DNA of 64,000 bases from Achatina immaculata (GCA_009760885.1 CM019713.1:6115266-6179265); one strand, 5' to 3'; shown: positions 24,272 through 36,250, numbered from the stretch's first letter. Numbers and translations are program-made. Notes: generated from the sequence alone by a model not told the origin.

Positions 24272-24692
24272 AAGGTATATTGAGGTGCATGGTTAAGTTT
24301 TACAACAACAACAATAACAACAACAACAAAATAATAATAATAATAATAATAATAATAGAAAGCATGAGGAAAGTGGGCAGGAAAAAGGCCGGCAGAAAAC
24401 AAGAAAGGCTCGTATAAATGAAGAACACACAGGACTCCAATATTCCGACGAAAGCCTTTTTTCATTTCTTTTCCGTCGTTTTCTAGCGCCTATTTTCCAT
24501 GTTTTTTTTAAAAATCTGATTTGTTGTTTTTGTATGTGATCCTTGAAAAAAGGCTTTCCCTGAATTATTGAATTGTTATATAGTCTTCATTTATACATGC
24601 TCATTTTACTTTCTGCCATTCTTGGTTCTGCCCACTTTCACCACTCTTTCTATTTATTTATAAAACTGAACCATACACCCCCATATACTTTT
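24272..24692. mobile_element. PLE terminal repeats in inverted pair, no coding core
   Basis: The left arm (24272-24470) and right arm (24535-24692) are inverted copies resembling the terminal repeats of the PLE at 33454-36600. Shared words include TAAAACTGAACCATACACCC and TTCATTTATAC, as well as AAGGCTTT beside a GAA-containing hammerhead-like site. A (TAA)n microsatellite has expanded in the left arm at 24330-24357. The RT region between the arms is gone. Confidence 0.5.
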
Positions 24693-24751
24693 ACAAAAGT
24701 GGTGAAAATATGAAAAAAAGGTATAAAAAAATTCCTTTTCAGTATATTTCT

Positions 24752-24990
24752 ATAAAGGTAAAATCCCCATTTCTGTCCATTAAGTCAGATTTAGGAAACG
24801 GTGTTAGACATGAAAGTCTGATGTGGTCAGTATCACGCCTGGTCGCATCTACTTTCCCAGATTTCTCTTACACCCATTTTTCTTTTAATGCTGGGTGGAC
24901 TCCGCGACCATTTTGGTGTGGCGGCATTAGTAAAAAAAAAAAAAAAAGTCTCCACTGCTGCGACAAGGTACCACCGGATTAGAAAACCGA
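24752..24990 (-). mobile_element. SINE-1 (tRNA-headed) copy, head damaged
   Basis: Minus-strand SINE-1 body (GATGTGGTCAGTATCACGCC read on plus) and tail, as at 51870 and 55178. The A-run at 24930-24946 and a truncated tRNA head reduce it. Confidence 0.6.
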
Positions 24991-25849
24991 GCCCCTAACA
25001 AAGCCGATATAAACTTCAGCACAACAAAAACTGATTTGACTCTTTCAGCTTTGGTTTCTATTCCTGAATTCAGTATTTGAAACTTTCTTTTGCTGAATGA
25101 TCTGAGAACCAACATATATATATATATATATAAGAAAATATGGTTGCTTTTCTAACTTTGTGTTGCAATTTTAGCTTCCAAAAATAAAAATTAAATTTTA
25201 TAAACTAAATTTTGTTGTGTTGTAGAGTATATTCATTTCTCAGTCACCAAACTATGATGCAAGAATAAAAAAAAGACGTTTTTTTCTAAATTCTCAACGA
25301 AGTGACATCTTTACGATCACCATAAATTTTCGTTCTAAAAAAAAAACAATAGCAAATTTTTCTTTTCTAATATTTTCTGTCAGTACTTTCTGACCACAGC
25401 TCTGTGTCCAAAAAGTAAACAGAAGAGGGTGGGGGGGGGCCAGTGTTAGTTTTAAACAAGGCACTAATGGCTGCAGAAACAGGTCATTATTTTTTTTTCA
25501 AATTATACAAATCTAAAAAAAGAAAAACAAATTGCCACAGCCAGATCCTATGAAACGACAGATACATTTTTATGATAATTATTTCACACAGGAAACTTGA
25601 TGTTTTAACTATAAAATATGGGAAGGAAAATATTTAAAAATCAGGAAACTTAAAAGGTTTTAAAACAATAAGAATATGAAAAAAAAATTAAATTGAATGT
25701 CATCGTTGCCTTCAGTCAGCACTACATCAAAGAAAGTAAAGTGAATACGAATATGAAGATTAACTGAGGTCAGACTGTTTTGTGATGTGCCACAAGATGA
25801 TGATGAAGGAGAAAAATAGACGATATCAAATTTATATTTACAACACCCC
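24991..25849. other. AT-rich, nothing recognised
   Basis: Short (AT)n at 25114-25131 and homopolymer runs only. Confidence 0.4.
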
Positions 25850-25861
25850 TCCCCCACCCCT

Positions 25862-25946
25862 ACCCCCCCCCCAAAAAAAAAAAAGAATCACCACAGCCCA
25901 ATTTAAAAAATTAAACGTAACTTTTTTTTTTTTGGGGGGGGGGGGT
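25862..25946. repeat. C(n)A(n) ... T(n)G(n) hairpin
   Basis: A run of C then A at 25866-25884 faces a run of T then G at 25923-25946, forming an inverted repeat of about 23 bp around a loop of about 38 bp. Confidence 0.7.
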
Positions 25947-25949
25947 ATT

Positions 25950-28668
25950 TTTCCTGATGTGAAAGTTAAGGGAAGCTAAGATTTGAATGCTGAAAATCGA
26001 GCGCAAATCCTGAAAATAGAATGAGTACTATAGTTTCATTCTGTCAACGGAGAAAAGTCACGCAGTCGGCACGAGATAACAAATTGTAAAGTACGGTTTC
26101 AAGTTTTTATTTCCAAACCTTGTGAAGATAAAACGTTTCCAATACCATTTCTTTCCTACCTACTGGGCTATTTACTAGAAAACGAGCTCGCTAAGTAGTA
26201 AAGCTGTTCCTACTTTTGTTTCAGATGGTCTAAAATTTTGTTCTCACAGCTTTACCGCAGTGCCTTTATGCATATTTATATATTTACTTTTATGTATATT
26301 TTATCCAAAAAATAACCCTTTTCTTGTCTTCATACTTACCATTTGCACTTTTTTTTTTTTGGGGGGGGGGGGTGGGGTCAAAATTTTGTTTTTCAAACAT
26401 TTTGGTTTAGTGTATTGCTTGTTGAGGTGTGTTTTTTAAATTAATTAATCTAAGACAATTTAGTTCTGTATGTTGTTTATGTGTGTGTGTGTATGTTTTG
26501 AACTTAAATTTCTTTAAAAAAAAAACAATTTAGTTTAGTGTATTTTCTTTGAGTTATATAACGTATTTATGTCAAAATAGGTTTGATTTAATGCCTTGTT
26601 TTGTTACGTTTTCAAATTTAATTTATTTTATAAACAGTTTGGTTTAGTCTGAGGAGTTCTCGTTTCCCATTAGAACTCGCTTCAAAGAGATTTAGAAAAA
26701 AAAATCTGTTCCCGCCCAAAAAGAACTTTATCCTGGTTGCTATATTCAAACAAAGTATAAAATTTATTCGCCAAAGAAAGAAAAATATCAGAACTTTCAA
26801 AGACTATGTTTTTATGTCATAACTGTTTCCATCATGTTTCCTTCTTCCTGCAGATCAACAAAGTTTGAAACAAGTTTTCATTCGAGGAAGACTCTTTGAA
26901 ATCTCATTTTATGTTACTTTTATGAATATTTATGAGTTTTATACAAGACTGAATCTCGTTCTTTTTTTTTAATGCTTGTGTTTATTTATTTTATTTGTAG
27001 CACTTTTTCATTTTACATAATTCCAAGAGAAATATCATTATAATATTTTTTTAATGTCTGTAACATCTCTTCACAAGACGTCAGTAGTTCTTATTTTTAA
27101 TACTTTCAAGCTTCCCATAATGCACTGTGAACCCAATCATTTCCTGTCGCTATAATTTTTATTCTAAATAAAACTAAAAAAATTTCATACTGTAAAATGA
27201 ACAAAAAAAAAAAAAAAACCTTAGATTTTATCTAAACATCACATTCTAACATGTATAGAAAATTAATGCCTGGGTATTAAGATTTTTGCTCTTCAGTGTT
27301 AATTTTTTTTTTAAAATATGCTTTTCCATGTGGCTAAAGGAAATTGTGGAGACAAGGAGGGGAGAGACCCCAAAGAACTTGGAGAAAATGAATTGAGAGA
27401 GAAAGCCATGAAACAGATGAACAGAGAGACTTACTGTGTATTCTGTAATGGAGAACTGAAAAGAAAGAAAGAAGAAAGAAAGAAAAAGAGAGAGAAATAG
27501 AGAGAGCGGGAGAGAGAGAGAGAGAGAGAAAAATAATTATGTACTATCACTAAAATCTTGTTTAAATATTGTGAACTTTTTTGTGACGATTGAACCCCCA
27601 AAATTAATTTTGAAAATAAACATCAGCATTAAGCACTGAAATGAGCAGAAGTTGCACCCATTAATTCCTTTCCAAAACACAAAATTCTGCAGACATAAAC
27701 GCTTCTTGGATTATATGGTCTATCGAAGCTGTTTATTTTAAACATGAGCTCTAAACAGTGATCACATAATACTCGAGCGAATTCATTTACATCGCTTCTG
27801 ATATGCAATTTAGGGGGACAATTTTTTTCTTGTGGATACAGATGGAAAACACCGTTGAACGGAGCTGACATTATAACACAGAGATTTTTTTTTATTTGTT
27901 TACTGTGTAATGAGTAAATAATTTTGGGGAAAAGATTATAATACCTTTAAAGTGAAAAAATTTGTAAAGTTACATTTAAACTTACAGATTCATTAAAAAC
28001 CAAACATACACACACATACGCATTAAAATAGTAAGACAACATATTGTTTTAGACATAACAAGCTCATATGATATAGGATTAGCTTAATTGCATAGTTTGC
28101 TTCGCAAAAGAAGTTAAAAGTATGTAAAACTTAATAATGAAATTAACATTCGCTGGTGGAAACATATTTGAAGTACATCGCGTGTAAATCGCATTCAAAA
28201 TTGTAGATATTAAATATATATTAAAATAATATTTCTTGAACAATAAAGACAAATAGAAGATTTTATTAAAATAATGTTTCTTGTATAATAAATATAAGGC
28301 TTTAAAGTACAAATATTTTTGACCTAAGTGTTGTGTTGTTAATAAAAATATCGGGTTCGAAATGAAGAAAATAACAACTACATAAACTTAATAAACGTAC
28401 TAAAACTAAAAAGACAATTTATTTCTAAACAAAGAAAAAGAGTACCAGTGTACACGTTTCATGACCAAAGTTTCTTATATATATATATATATATATATAT
28501 GCGTGTGTGTGCTTATGTGTGCATGTGCAACACGTTAATAAGACTATGAAATTTATACATTAACTCTTTACTTACCATGACAGATGTAAATGACCTTTTT
28601 CTTGAAAACAATAAGTTAAAAATAAAAATAGCTGCAGTCGTATGCAGTTATTGTGTAGGTGGCATTTT
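25950..28668. other. AT-rich intergenic sequence
   Basis: A second T(12)G(12) junction lies at 26349-26376 and a GA-rich tract at 27460-27530. TTAACTCTTTACTT at about 28560 may be a degraded TTAA-MITE end. (AT)n then (GT)n at 28477-28512. No gene supported. Confidence 0.4.
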
Positions 28669-28671
28669 GTA

Positions 28672-28738
28672 TGAGAACTAACACCATATCCCTCTGTGCC
28701 TCTAAGGCATGACAGGATTACATTTACCTTTATTCTCT
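28672..28738 (+). mobile_element. SINE-2 tail fragment
   Basis: GAACTAACACCATATCCCTC followed by GCCTCTAAGGCATGACAGG and TTTACCTTTA, matching the SINE-2 3' tail in plus orientation. Confidence 0.6.
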
Positions 28739-28739
28739 A

Positions 28740-30890
28740 GCAAACACTAAAAAAAACACAAGCAGGGTCACTGACATTCCGATAAAACATAGCATCCACA
28801 ATCTTCAATTCGAAAAACATTTCGTGTGTCGTGGATCAGACTTGGCAGGTTATGAATTAAATACATTTTTTTTTCTAGATTTGTGCAGATTTCAAACATA
28901 CATGTTTTATAATCGCTCTCACACCTGTCAACAGGATTATTCAAACTAACCTCCTACCTGATTTAAAAAAAATTTATTTTTTGCCAGGGAGATCGACAGA
29001 TTATCCTGTGAAGCGTGGGTCAATCCGATATGAGATTTGAGAAGGAGATATCCAACATGAAATTATCCCAGTCTTGGAACTGGCACTGTGAACCGAGGGC
29101 AGGTCCTGAGCTATTTATATCTAGCTCTTACGTAATCGAGCCACACCACCTAATCAGTTCGAGCGAAATGTTGTCTGCCAACGATCGCTCCCCCACCTAC
29201 TGAGACGGGCCTGGTTTACCATACGGTTAAAAAAAAAAAACTGGTTACAAAAGAAAAGTGTCATTTTATGGAAGAATGTTGTGAAAATCAATTATCTAAA
29301 CAGCCACTAGATCAAGTATAAATCCAGAATCATTTTAAACTCAGGAAATTTTTAAAAGCTGCTTTCTGTCAAAACATTAATCCCTAGCTGCAATTCCGGA
29401 ATGTATTTCTGTTCCCCTTCTCCTCTCCTCCTTCCTCCCTCTCCCCCCAGCCCCTGTATTTTTTTTAACCATAAAATCTGCTGGGGGCTGATTGGCCTGC
29501 CATATTTCCATCAGACTCTACCGACAGACCAGACTCTCTATGAACATTTGCTCCTCCCTCCACTCTTAATCCCTCTCCAACTGGAATATATTCTCCCGCC
29601 ACCCCCCCCCCCCCCCAAAAGAATGAAGAGGTTGTCCAGTGCGTAAATTTCGTTTCTGCTTCACTATTTCATTTTTATTCTTTCTAACTTATTATTTCAA
29701 CATCGATCTTAAAATTAGCAACTCCTGTTCCGCCATTTTATCGGATATATTTTTATGCGCGCACCTTTTTTTTAATCGCCATAATTTCCATTCCTTTAAT
29801 TCAGAGGTTTCCTTTGTTATGTTTCCTCTAGTATGAATCTGACACCTGAATCCTTTCAGTTGTGTTTCACAAAAAGACGGCTGTAAAATTATTTTATTAT
29901 GATCCAGGTCGCAGCGGCCTTCTCAAATGTGATACTTAAAAAAAAAAAAAACCCTGAGCCAAACTGGCAGTAACTCGGCACCCGGTCATGGCTCGCTCAC
30001 AAAATGGCTTGCCCCCGTCGTCATCCGCGTTTTAAATTCTGTCACATTAGCATGGTTCTGCCAGCGGTTCGATCAGCCTTTACCGATCTATATGATCCAT
30101 CTGGCACGGAAGGTGTGCAGTATTTCAGGTTCTGAGCCGCGAAAAGGCGGTACAAAGGACTTTTGTGTATGGACTTTCTGTCACTCAAATTGTCCGCTTG
30201 ATCGTAGGATTGGATTTTTTTTTTTGTTTTTTGTTTTGTCTTTTGTAAGGTGGAGAAACTTTCTGTAGAACGAAATTACTTAGCTCTATTAAAATACTTG
30301 ATGCAGATCTGAGAATATAATATTTCATTTTCTTCTTTCCTTCTTTCCTTTTATCATTCCTCCTTTTTCTCATAGTGTATCCTCGTTATTTCTTTATATC
30401 GCTTATTATTATTATCATTATTATTTTTTTTTTTGCGAAACGGAAAATCGAAGGATCGCTCTGTTGTCATGTTACTGGTTGAAAGATTGCTCCCACGTTA
30501 AAGTACATGTTCGCATTATACCGTAGTGCTGTCAGCTATAACTAAACAATCGAAATCAGAAAAGGCGACCATTCTGGCACATCTTGAGAAGAACTCAGTG
30601 CCGGTGTCAACTGATGTTGTGTTCATTTATGTGTCAAAATGTATTGTCATCTATCAAGAGAAATGAGGGAAAAAAAAGAGAGAGAAGAAGATAAAGCGAA
30701 ACAAAATTTGAACGGGCTAACAAAATGGCGAGTCAAAAGAGACGCAACTGGTTAGATTAGAAACATAGAAGGGAGATGTAAGACGACAACTCTACAAGAA
30801 GTACAGCTAAACAGATGAAAACTAAATACAAACATTTCAGGATAAAATCCTGATAAGAATTTCTAGTCAGTACAAGACCATATAAATAAC
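28740..30890. other. no supported gene
   Basis: C-rich runs near 29440 and 29600-29616 and A/T runs. Open frames of 60-80 aa lack domains and are probably chance. Confidence 0.4.
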
Positions 30891-30892
30891 TC

Positions 30893-30990
30893 CCTTTCAT
30901 GTGCCGAAGGTCATGGAAAATACTGACCTAACACTGTATTCCCCAATATGCCGTAATGGCATAGAAATGGGAATTTTATCTTTTACCCTT
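30893..30990 (+). mobile_element. SINE-1 3' half
   Basis: CTTTCATGTGCCGAAGGTCA and the CTAACACTGTATTCCCC/TAATGGCATAGAAATGGG segment match the reverse complement of the SINE-1 copy at 51880-51995. Confidence 0.55.
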
Positions 30991-31034
30991 TACGAGGCCA
31001 TATAGCGCAACAGTGGAAGATAAGAAGTAACAAA

Positions 31035-31335
31035 GAAATCTACACATTGTTTTACTCTCCGCTGATAGCAGCCATTATGAAAATCAACAGACTGAGATGG
31101 CTTGGGCATTTTGAGAGAAATGAATGAGGATAGACAAACAAAGATGGCCTATACGGAAGTGATGAAAGGGGACAGACCAAGAGGTAGACCTAGACAACGA
31201 TGGCGAGACGAAGATAAACGCACTCTTGGAACCGACAGATGGCAAGTAAAGATCAAGAAGAGAGAGAAATGGAGATGTGCCTTGTCTGCAGCAATGAGCT
31301 TCAGTGGCTTGGAAGCTGCTTAATTCAGCAGCTGC
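31035..31335 (+). mobile_element. LINE-D 3' end
   Basis: The plus strand encodes RLRWLGHFER, then MAYTEVMKGDRPRGRPRQRW and WRCALSAAMSFSGLEAA before a stop, an ORF2 C-terminal tail. Related to the copy at 58845. No RT motif remains; one frame shift near 31120. Confidence 0.65.
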
Positions 31336-31611
31336 TCAAAGAAGAAGATGCCACCAAACAAGTATATGCGTGTGTGTATGTACAGGATATGTGAGTACTC
31401 AGTTCTTGTCAGAGTTTTAAAAAATATGCAGTACTGACAAACTGTAAACTTGCACAGTTTATTTAAGCTAAAATTTCGTTATTTTGCTTACATTTGCTTT
31501 TTTCCCATTCTTGTTTTCCGGTGGTTGCGTGAAAGTTATTTTGAACATGTTTGTTCAGTGCAGAGACTACTAGCGCTAAATCAGTCGGAATAATTGTTTC
31601 ATGCATCGTGT

Positions 31612-31668
31612 GAATCATCATCATCATCATCATCGCGCTGGCCGTCATGATTTCCGTCAGATCAGATT

Positions 31669-31670
<2 letters not shown>
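31612..31670 (-). mobile_element. LINE-E 3' tip fragment
   Basis: (ATC)n followed by GCGCTGGCCGTCATGATTTC, the LINE-E 3' tip as at 19430 and 63286. Followed by (AT)n. Confidence 0.5.

Positions 31671-31672
<2 letters not shown>

Positions 31673-31725
<53 letters not shown>
31673..31725. repeat. (AT)n microsatellite
   Basis: Perfect AT run of about 50 bp. Confidence 0.95.
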
Positions 31726-31728
<3 letters not shown>

Positions 31729-31870
31729 ATGGTAGCATCACGCTATGATTTTCTCTTTCAGTCTTCTCATACCTCTCTTGCTGTGTTTTTTGTACTGCTT
31801 TTCTATAAATTTATTAGCTTAGAATGAATGTGAGAGTGTAGTTAAGTTTATTTCATGTATCTGCATAAAT

Positions 31871-33051
31871 AAACATATTAAACGTCTTAATAATTTAGAG
31901 AAGACTGTCTTGGGAAAAAGATCTCTACTTATGCTTCATTGCTTACACCAAGGCATTTGACAAGTAAACATAAAGAAATTATTAAAATGCTTGAAGACAT
32001 CAATATAGACGGCAAAGACCTGAGGATTGTAAAACATCTATACTGGCAGCAAGAAGCAGCAGTTCGAGTTGAAAATAGAACTGGAAAATATCAACCTATA
32101 AAACAAGGGGTGCACAAGGATGTGTACTATATCGAGACCTTTTTTCTCTGTATAGTGAGAATATTCTAAGAACAATCATCACAGAACCAGGCATAAAAAT
32201 TGGAGGATACAATATTAACAACCTCCAGTAACAATCTAAGAAACAGAATCCACCAGCATGCAGTATTAAATTAAACGGAACTATTCTAAAGCAGGTGCAG
32301 AAATTCAAATACCTTGGAGCAGTAATAACTTCAGATGGGAAATGCAGAACAGAAATAGGAACAGAATAGGCCAAGCAAAGACTGCATTTCAGAGAATGAG
32401 AAACATATTAACCAACACATCCTTATCAATGAATGTTAGAAAACGAGTCCTAAAATGCTATACTGAACCTATCTTGTTATATGGAAGTGAATCATGGACA
32501 ATAGGCAAGTCTGCACAAAAATCATAGGAAGCAGTAGAAATGTGGTTTATTAGAAGAATATTACGAATCCCCTGGACAGGAAAAATAACTAATTAAGAAT
32601 GTATGAGAAGAGCTGGAGAGACAAAAAACCTTGTCAAAAAGATAAGAGAGAGACAATGTACTTTCATAGGACATGCAATGAGAAGAGGGGGCATTGAAGA
32701 TATTATAACAACAGGAAAAATAGAAGGAAGAAGATCAAGAGGAAGACCAAGAGAAATGATACTGGACAGTCTGACGGGATGGTGTGAGAGGAGATCACCA
32801 ACTGAGCTGATGGCCTGCATGAAGGATCGTGTAATCTGGAGAAGCATAATAGCCAACGCCAGTCGGCACGGCACATGATGATGATGATGAGGAGTCTTGG
32901 GAGGGTACATAGTGGGAAAAAGAAAGAGAGGAAGACCAATGGTTACAAAGACATCGTTGATGATCTGCGAATGGACGCATCAGCAGCAGGGCATTTTGCT
33001 GTTAGGGAGGCAAAGTTCCGCAAGGGACATGCAAATGACTGACTGACTGAG
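31871..33051 (+). mobile_element. LINE-A 3' end split by a LINE-E insertion
   Basis: LINE-A sequence at 31871-31915 (AAACGTC...GACTGTCTTGGGA) resumes at 32894 (GTCTTGGGAGGGTACAT) and runs to the (ACTG)n tail. The whole unit is flanked by a 10-bp direct repeat CTGCATAAAT at 31861-31870 and 33052-33061, the target-site duplication of the LINE-A copy. The inner LINE-E is flanked by GTCTTGGGA at 31907-31915 and 32894-32902. A second LINE-A/LINE-E junction at essentially the same LINE-A position lies near 63285. Confidence 0.75.
31916..32893 (+). mobile_element. LINE-E, 5'-truncated RT and C-terminus
   Basis: The plus strand starts inside the RT domain at an A-motif-like TKAFD (31950), continues through HKEIIKMLEDINIDGKDL, IKQGV.QG and a GIKIGGYNINNL segment, then has an internal deletion of the YADD region. 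It resumes with KFKYLGAVITSDGKC, PILLYGSESWTIGKSAQK, WFIRR and the RGRPREM.LDSLTGW tail, ending in (TGA)n at 32876-32889. Several stops and shifts make it inactive. Highly similar to the copy at 63286-64000. Confidence 0.75.
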
Positions 33052-33369
33052 CTGCATAAATCAAATTGTGGAGTGTATGGACAAGAAATAGTTTATTATT
33101 TATTTGTGTATTCATTTGACTGCTTGTTCGTACTTTTTATGCTCATTAATAAATGCCGAATGACTGTAACTGAGAGAAAGTTGTATGATGAAGGGCAGAC
33201 TCTTTGAAAATAAAGTATGTTCGTTCTCTTCTCACATATATTTTCTGTTATTGTGATGTTTTCATTATATATCTAGTGAATGTTGACTGCCGTTTTGCTA
33301 TGGATTTATATAATTTACTAATTTGTTAAACATTTATATCGTTTGTTAAATAAATCTTTCGTACTGAAT
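33052..33369. other. no supported feature
   Basis: AT-rich sequence between the LINE composite and the mariner 3' end. Confidence 0.4.
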
Positions 33370-33443
33370 TAGTTACCAGGGGTGATTGATAAGTTCTCGG
33401 CATAAGGTACAACGGATTATTTGTGGACAACTTTTTGGGGTTT

Positions 33444-33456
33444 TTTTCTCAACATA
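33444..33456. repeat. left target-site duplication of the PLE
   Basis: TTTTCTCAACATA, repeated at 36643-36655. Confidence 0.65.
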
Positions 33457-33806
33457 AATAAGGTAGATAGAGGTCTATGTTGCAGTTTTACAAAGTGAGG
33501 GAGGAAGTGAGCAAGGTGAGAAAAAAAAACGAATATAAAGTATGAGAATGTATAAATGAAAAACATACAACATCCGATATTTCGGCGTGAGCCTTATTCG
33601 AGGATACATGCAAAAACAAAGTACAAACATATATAACTTATCTGAAGCGTCTTGCTCTCAGTAAAGCGGAAATGTGTGTGGAAGAAGGAGGAGGAGGGAA
33701 AAAAAACCCGTTGCCTACAGACAAAAGATTCCCGATATAGCCAATCATAGCGAAGAAGCGGAGAGAGAGAGGGGTCTGGGGAAGGCAATAGAAACATGAT
33801 AGCCGC
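33454..33806 (+). repeat. PLE left inverted terminal repeat (about 353 bp)
   Basis: Near-perfect reverse complement of 36251-36600. Contains, on minus, the hammerhead-like segment GGCTCACGCCGAAATATCGG (about 33570-33590). The inner edge overlaps the first codons of the RT frame. Confidence 0.85.
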
Positions 33807-35646
33807 CACCGCTTCTGCCCCCACTAAGGTGGTTTGTATCCCTCCGGATATTCCTCTTTCAGCTGATGAATTGTCTGTCCTGGGGAAAGGTTTACAGTTT
33901 GTTCCCCTCCTGCCTTCTGCTGACCAGTTCTCACTCCTTCAAGATGTCCACCGTTTCCATCGCAGACTGCGTTTAAAGTTCCATTTCCAAGACGCGTCCC
34001 AACCTTCATCATCCCAATCCACCTCCGATGATGACCCTTTCTCTCGCTTCTCCAAACAACCATCCATCTGGACACCTTCAGCAGGAGCGTCTCGTGCCTT
34101 GGACCTCTACATTGATCGCACTCTCTACGAAATCCGCAAGCTTCGCCTTCCCCGTGTACGACACTCGAACCTGACCCCCGGGGAGCAATGCGCACTTTCT
34201 CAACTTCAGCGTAGGCGAGATATCGTGATCAAGAGTGCAGACAAGGGCGGAGCTATTGTTTGTTGGAAGAAAGAATTGTACATCCAGGAGGCCATGGGCC
34301 AGCTGAGCAACACTAAATTTTATGCCTCTCGCCCTCAAGATCCGACTCTGGCCAACAACCACCATGTTCGAGACACGATCAACGAACTCATCCACAAGAC
34401 CAAGTCTGGTCTTTCTCCCTCGGCTACACATCTTCACATCCGCGACAGCTGCTTAGGGAAACCATCTTTTTATCTACTCCCTAAGATTCACAAACCAGGA
34501 AACCCAGGAAGGCCCATAGTGTCTGCTTGTTCCTGCCCTACGGAACAAATCTCTGATTTTCTTGACAGCATCTTTCAACCTCTGGTCACTAGTCTGCCTA
34601 CTTATCTCAAGGACACCAATCATGCTCTCATCACTTTTGAGACCCTTACACTCCTGCCTGGTCACACCTACCGTATCTTCACCCTTGATGTAGTATCCTT
34701 ATACACATCCATCCCACATGACCAGGGACTTCAGGCCGTCAAGTTCTTTCTGAACAAAAGACGCAATCCCTCTATTCCTACTTCTACTATTATGCGCCTT
34801 ACACAACTTGTCCTCCAACTCAATTCTTTTGAATTCAATGGCCTTTACTTTGACCAGATTAGTGGTGTAGCCATGGGTACCAAGATGGGCCCCAGCTACG
34901 CGTGTCTGTTCATGGGCCACTTCGAACACAAGATTCTGAGAGCCTTTAGAGGCCCTTTTCCCGCCTTCTATAGACGCTACATAGACGATGGCATTGGGAT
35001 CACATCAATGCCAGAGGAAGACCTTAACAACTTTATCAGTTTTGTTAAAGAATACAGTTCTGTCATTTCTTTCACCTCCCACATCTCTGTTACTTCCGCT
35101 AACTTTCTTGACATTGCCGTCACTATCGGCCCTTCCGGGCTTACTACTTCTATCCACTATAAACCTACAGACTCTCACAGCTACCTCCTGTACTCTTCCT
35201 CCCATCCAAGATCGTGTAAGGACTCTATTCCTTTTTCCCAGCTTCTTAGGTTGCGACGTTTGTGTATGGAGGATTTGGATTTCCAGGATCAAGGCCACAA
35301 ATTACTAGATTTCTTCCGCCAACGCGGCTATCCAGACCACGTTCTCTCGTCGTCTTGGAACCGCATTAGCCACATATCGTGGCAACAAGCCCTCACCCCT
35401 AAACCGCACTGTAGCTCGGACAGGGTGAAACTAGTACTCACGTACCACCCTCATAGCTTGGCAGTTAAAAACATACTGTTTCGCCATCTCCACCTCCTCC
35501 AGACCGAGCCTGAGACACGTGAACTTTTTGGGGAACCCCCATTGGTGGCTTACAGACGTGACAAAAACCTCAGGGACCTTTTAATTCGTAGTCATCTTAA
35601 GACAGATGACACTTTTTTATGGTACCAGACGTTGTGGACGACGTAG
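33796..35646 (+). CDS. Penelope-like reverse transcriptase
   Basis: 616-aa frame giving most of a PLE protein. Residue landmarks: GKGLQFVPL (30-38), SADKGGAIVCW (147-157), FYLLPKIHKPGNPGRPIVSA (225-244), RT motif A LDVVSLYTSIP (297-307), motif B SGVAMGTKMGP (356-366), catalytic YIDD (395-398), NFLDIAVTI (436-444). The Asp in motif A and the YIDD pair are present, so the RT could be catalytic. At about 35610-35620 a T6 run carries an apparent one-base insertion that shifts out of the GIY-YIG frame and ends the protein early. The ATG at 33796 is the first suitable start but lies inside the inverted repeat. The product would prime cDNA at a nicked target. Confidence 0.85.
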   Translation: MIAATASAPTKVVCIPPDIPLSADELSVLGKGLQFVPLLPSADQFSLLQDVHRFHRRLRLKFHFQDASQPSSSQSTSDDDPFSRFSKQPSIWTPSAGASRALDLYIDRTLYEIRKLRLPRVRHSNLTPGEQCALSQLQRRRDIVIKSADKGGAIVCWKKELYIQEAMGQLSNTKFYASRPQDPTLANNHHVRDTINELIHKTKSGLSPSATHLHIRDSCLGKPSFYLLPKIHKPGNPGRPIVSACSCPTEQISDFLDSIFQPLVTSLPTYLKDTNHALITFETLTLLPGHTYRIFTLDVVSLYTSIPHDQGLQAVKFFLNKRRNPSIPTSTIMRLTQLVLQLNSFEFNGLYFDQISGVAMGTKMGPSYACLFMGHFEHKILRAFRGPFPAFYRRYIDDGIGITSMPEEDLNNFISFVKEYSSVISFTSHISVTSANFLDIAVTIGPSGLTTSIHYKPTDSHSYLLYSSSHPRSCKDSIPFSQLLRLRRLCMEDLDFQDQGHKLLDFFRQRGYPDHVLSSSWNRISHISWQQALTPKPHCSSDRVKLVLTYHPHSLAVKNILFRHLHLLQTEPETRELFGEPPLVAYRRDKNLRDLLIRSHLKTDDTFLWYQTLWTT

Positions 35647-36037
35647 ATGCAACACTTGTCCGTTTGTTGTCGAGGCCAGCCAGATCTCTTTCCCTAAATC
35701 CACGTTATCAGTACAGGAGGGTTTCACCTGCACTTCATGAAATGTCATTTATGTTATCATGTGCAAACGTTGCGGTTTGAAGTACATAGGGGAAACTGGC
35801 TTACGGTTAGGAGATCGATTTCGCCAGCATCTCAATGATATTTCTAAGAGGGCCTGGACACCTGTGGCTAAACATTTTTGCCTTGGTAACCACAGGGGCA
35901 AACAGGACATTTCGGTTAGTGCGATCCGCTCTTGTTCCGCACATGTACGATCTCGGAGGGTCCTAGAACAGCGCCTTATTTTCCAGACTGGCTGTCTCCA
36001 CCCAGCTGGAATTAACAATGTCTTCAGCTTTCTGTAA
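35621..36037 (+). CDS. PLE GIY-YIG endonuclease domain, frameshifted
   Basis: In frame +2 relative to the RT frame, directly after the slip: a Cys-rich CGRRRCNTCPF linker, an in-frame TGA at 35738-35740, then VIYVIMCKRCGLKYIGETG, the GIY and YIG strands. Next come the conserved Arg/His region DRFRQHLNDI, a catalytic Glu candidate in VLEQRLIFQTG, and the terminal GINN. This is the endonuclease typical of Penelope-type PLEs. An internal ATG at 35759 would give a 92-aa product, but that is probably not a natural start. Confidence 0.75.
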
Positions 36038-36250
36038 CTTCTTTATTTTTCCACTGGCCTTTTTTATACTCTACTTTCTTTCTCTATGCTACCCCTCCCT
36101 ACCACCATCCTATTTCCTTCTCTGCCAACATATTGGTCTTGTCCCATTCACCAATTTTACATTTCCTCCCTGTAGGTGTTTAAGTTCTTCATTCATTATC
36201 TCTCGCGTCTTCTTTTCTCTCCCCTTCCCCCCCCCCCCCCGACATCTCTA

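Noticed and set aside
34078..34437. 119-aa minus frame inside the PLE
   Set aside because: Shadow of the RT gene on the opposite strand.
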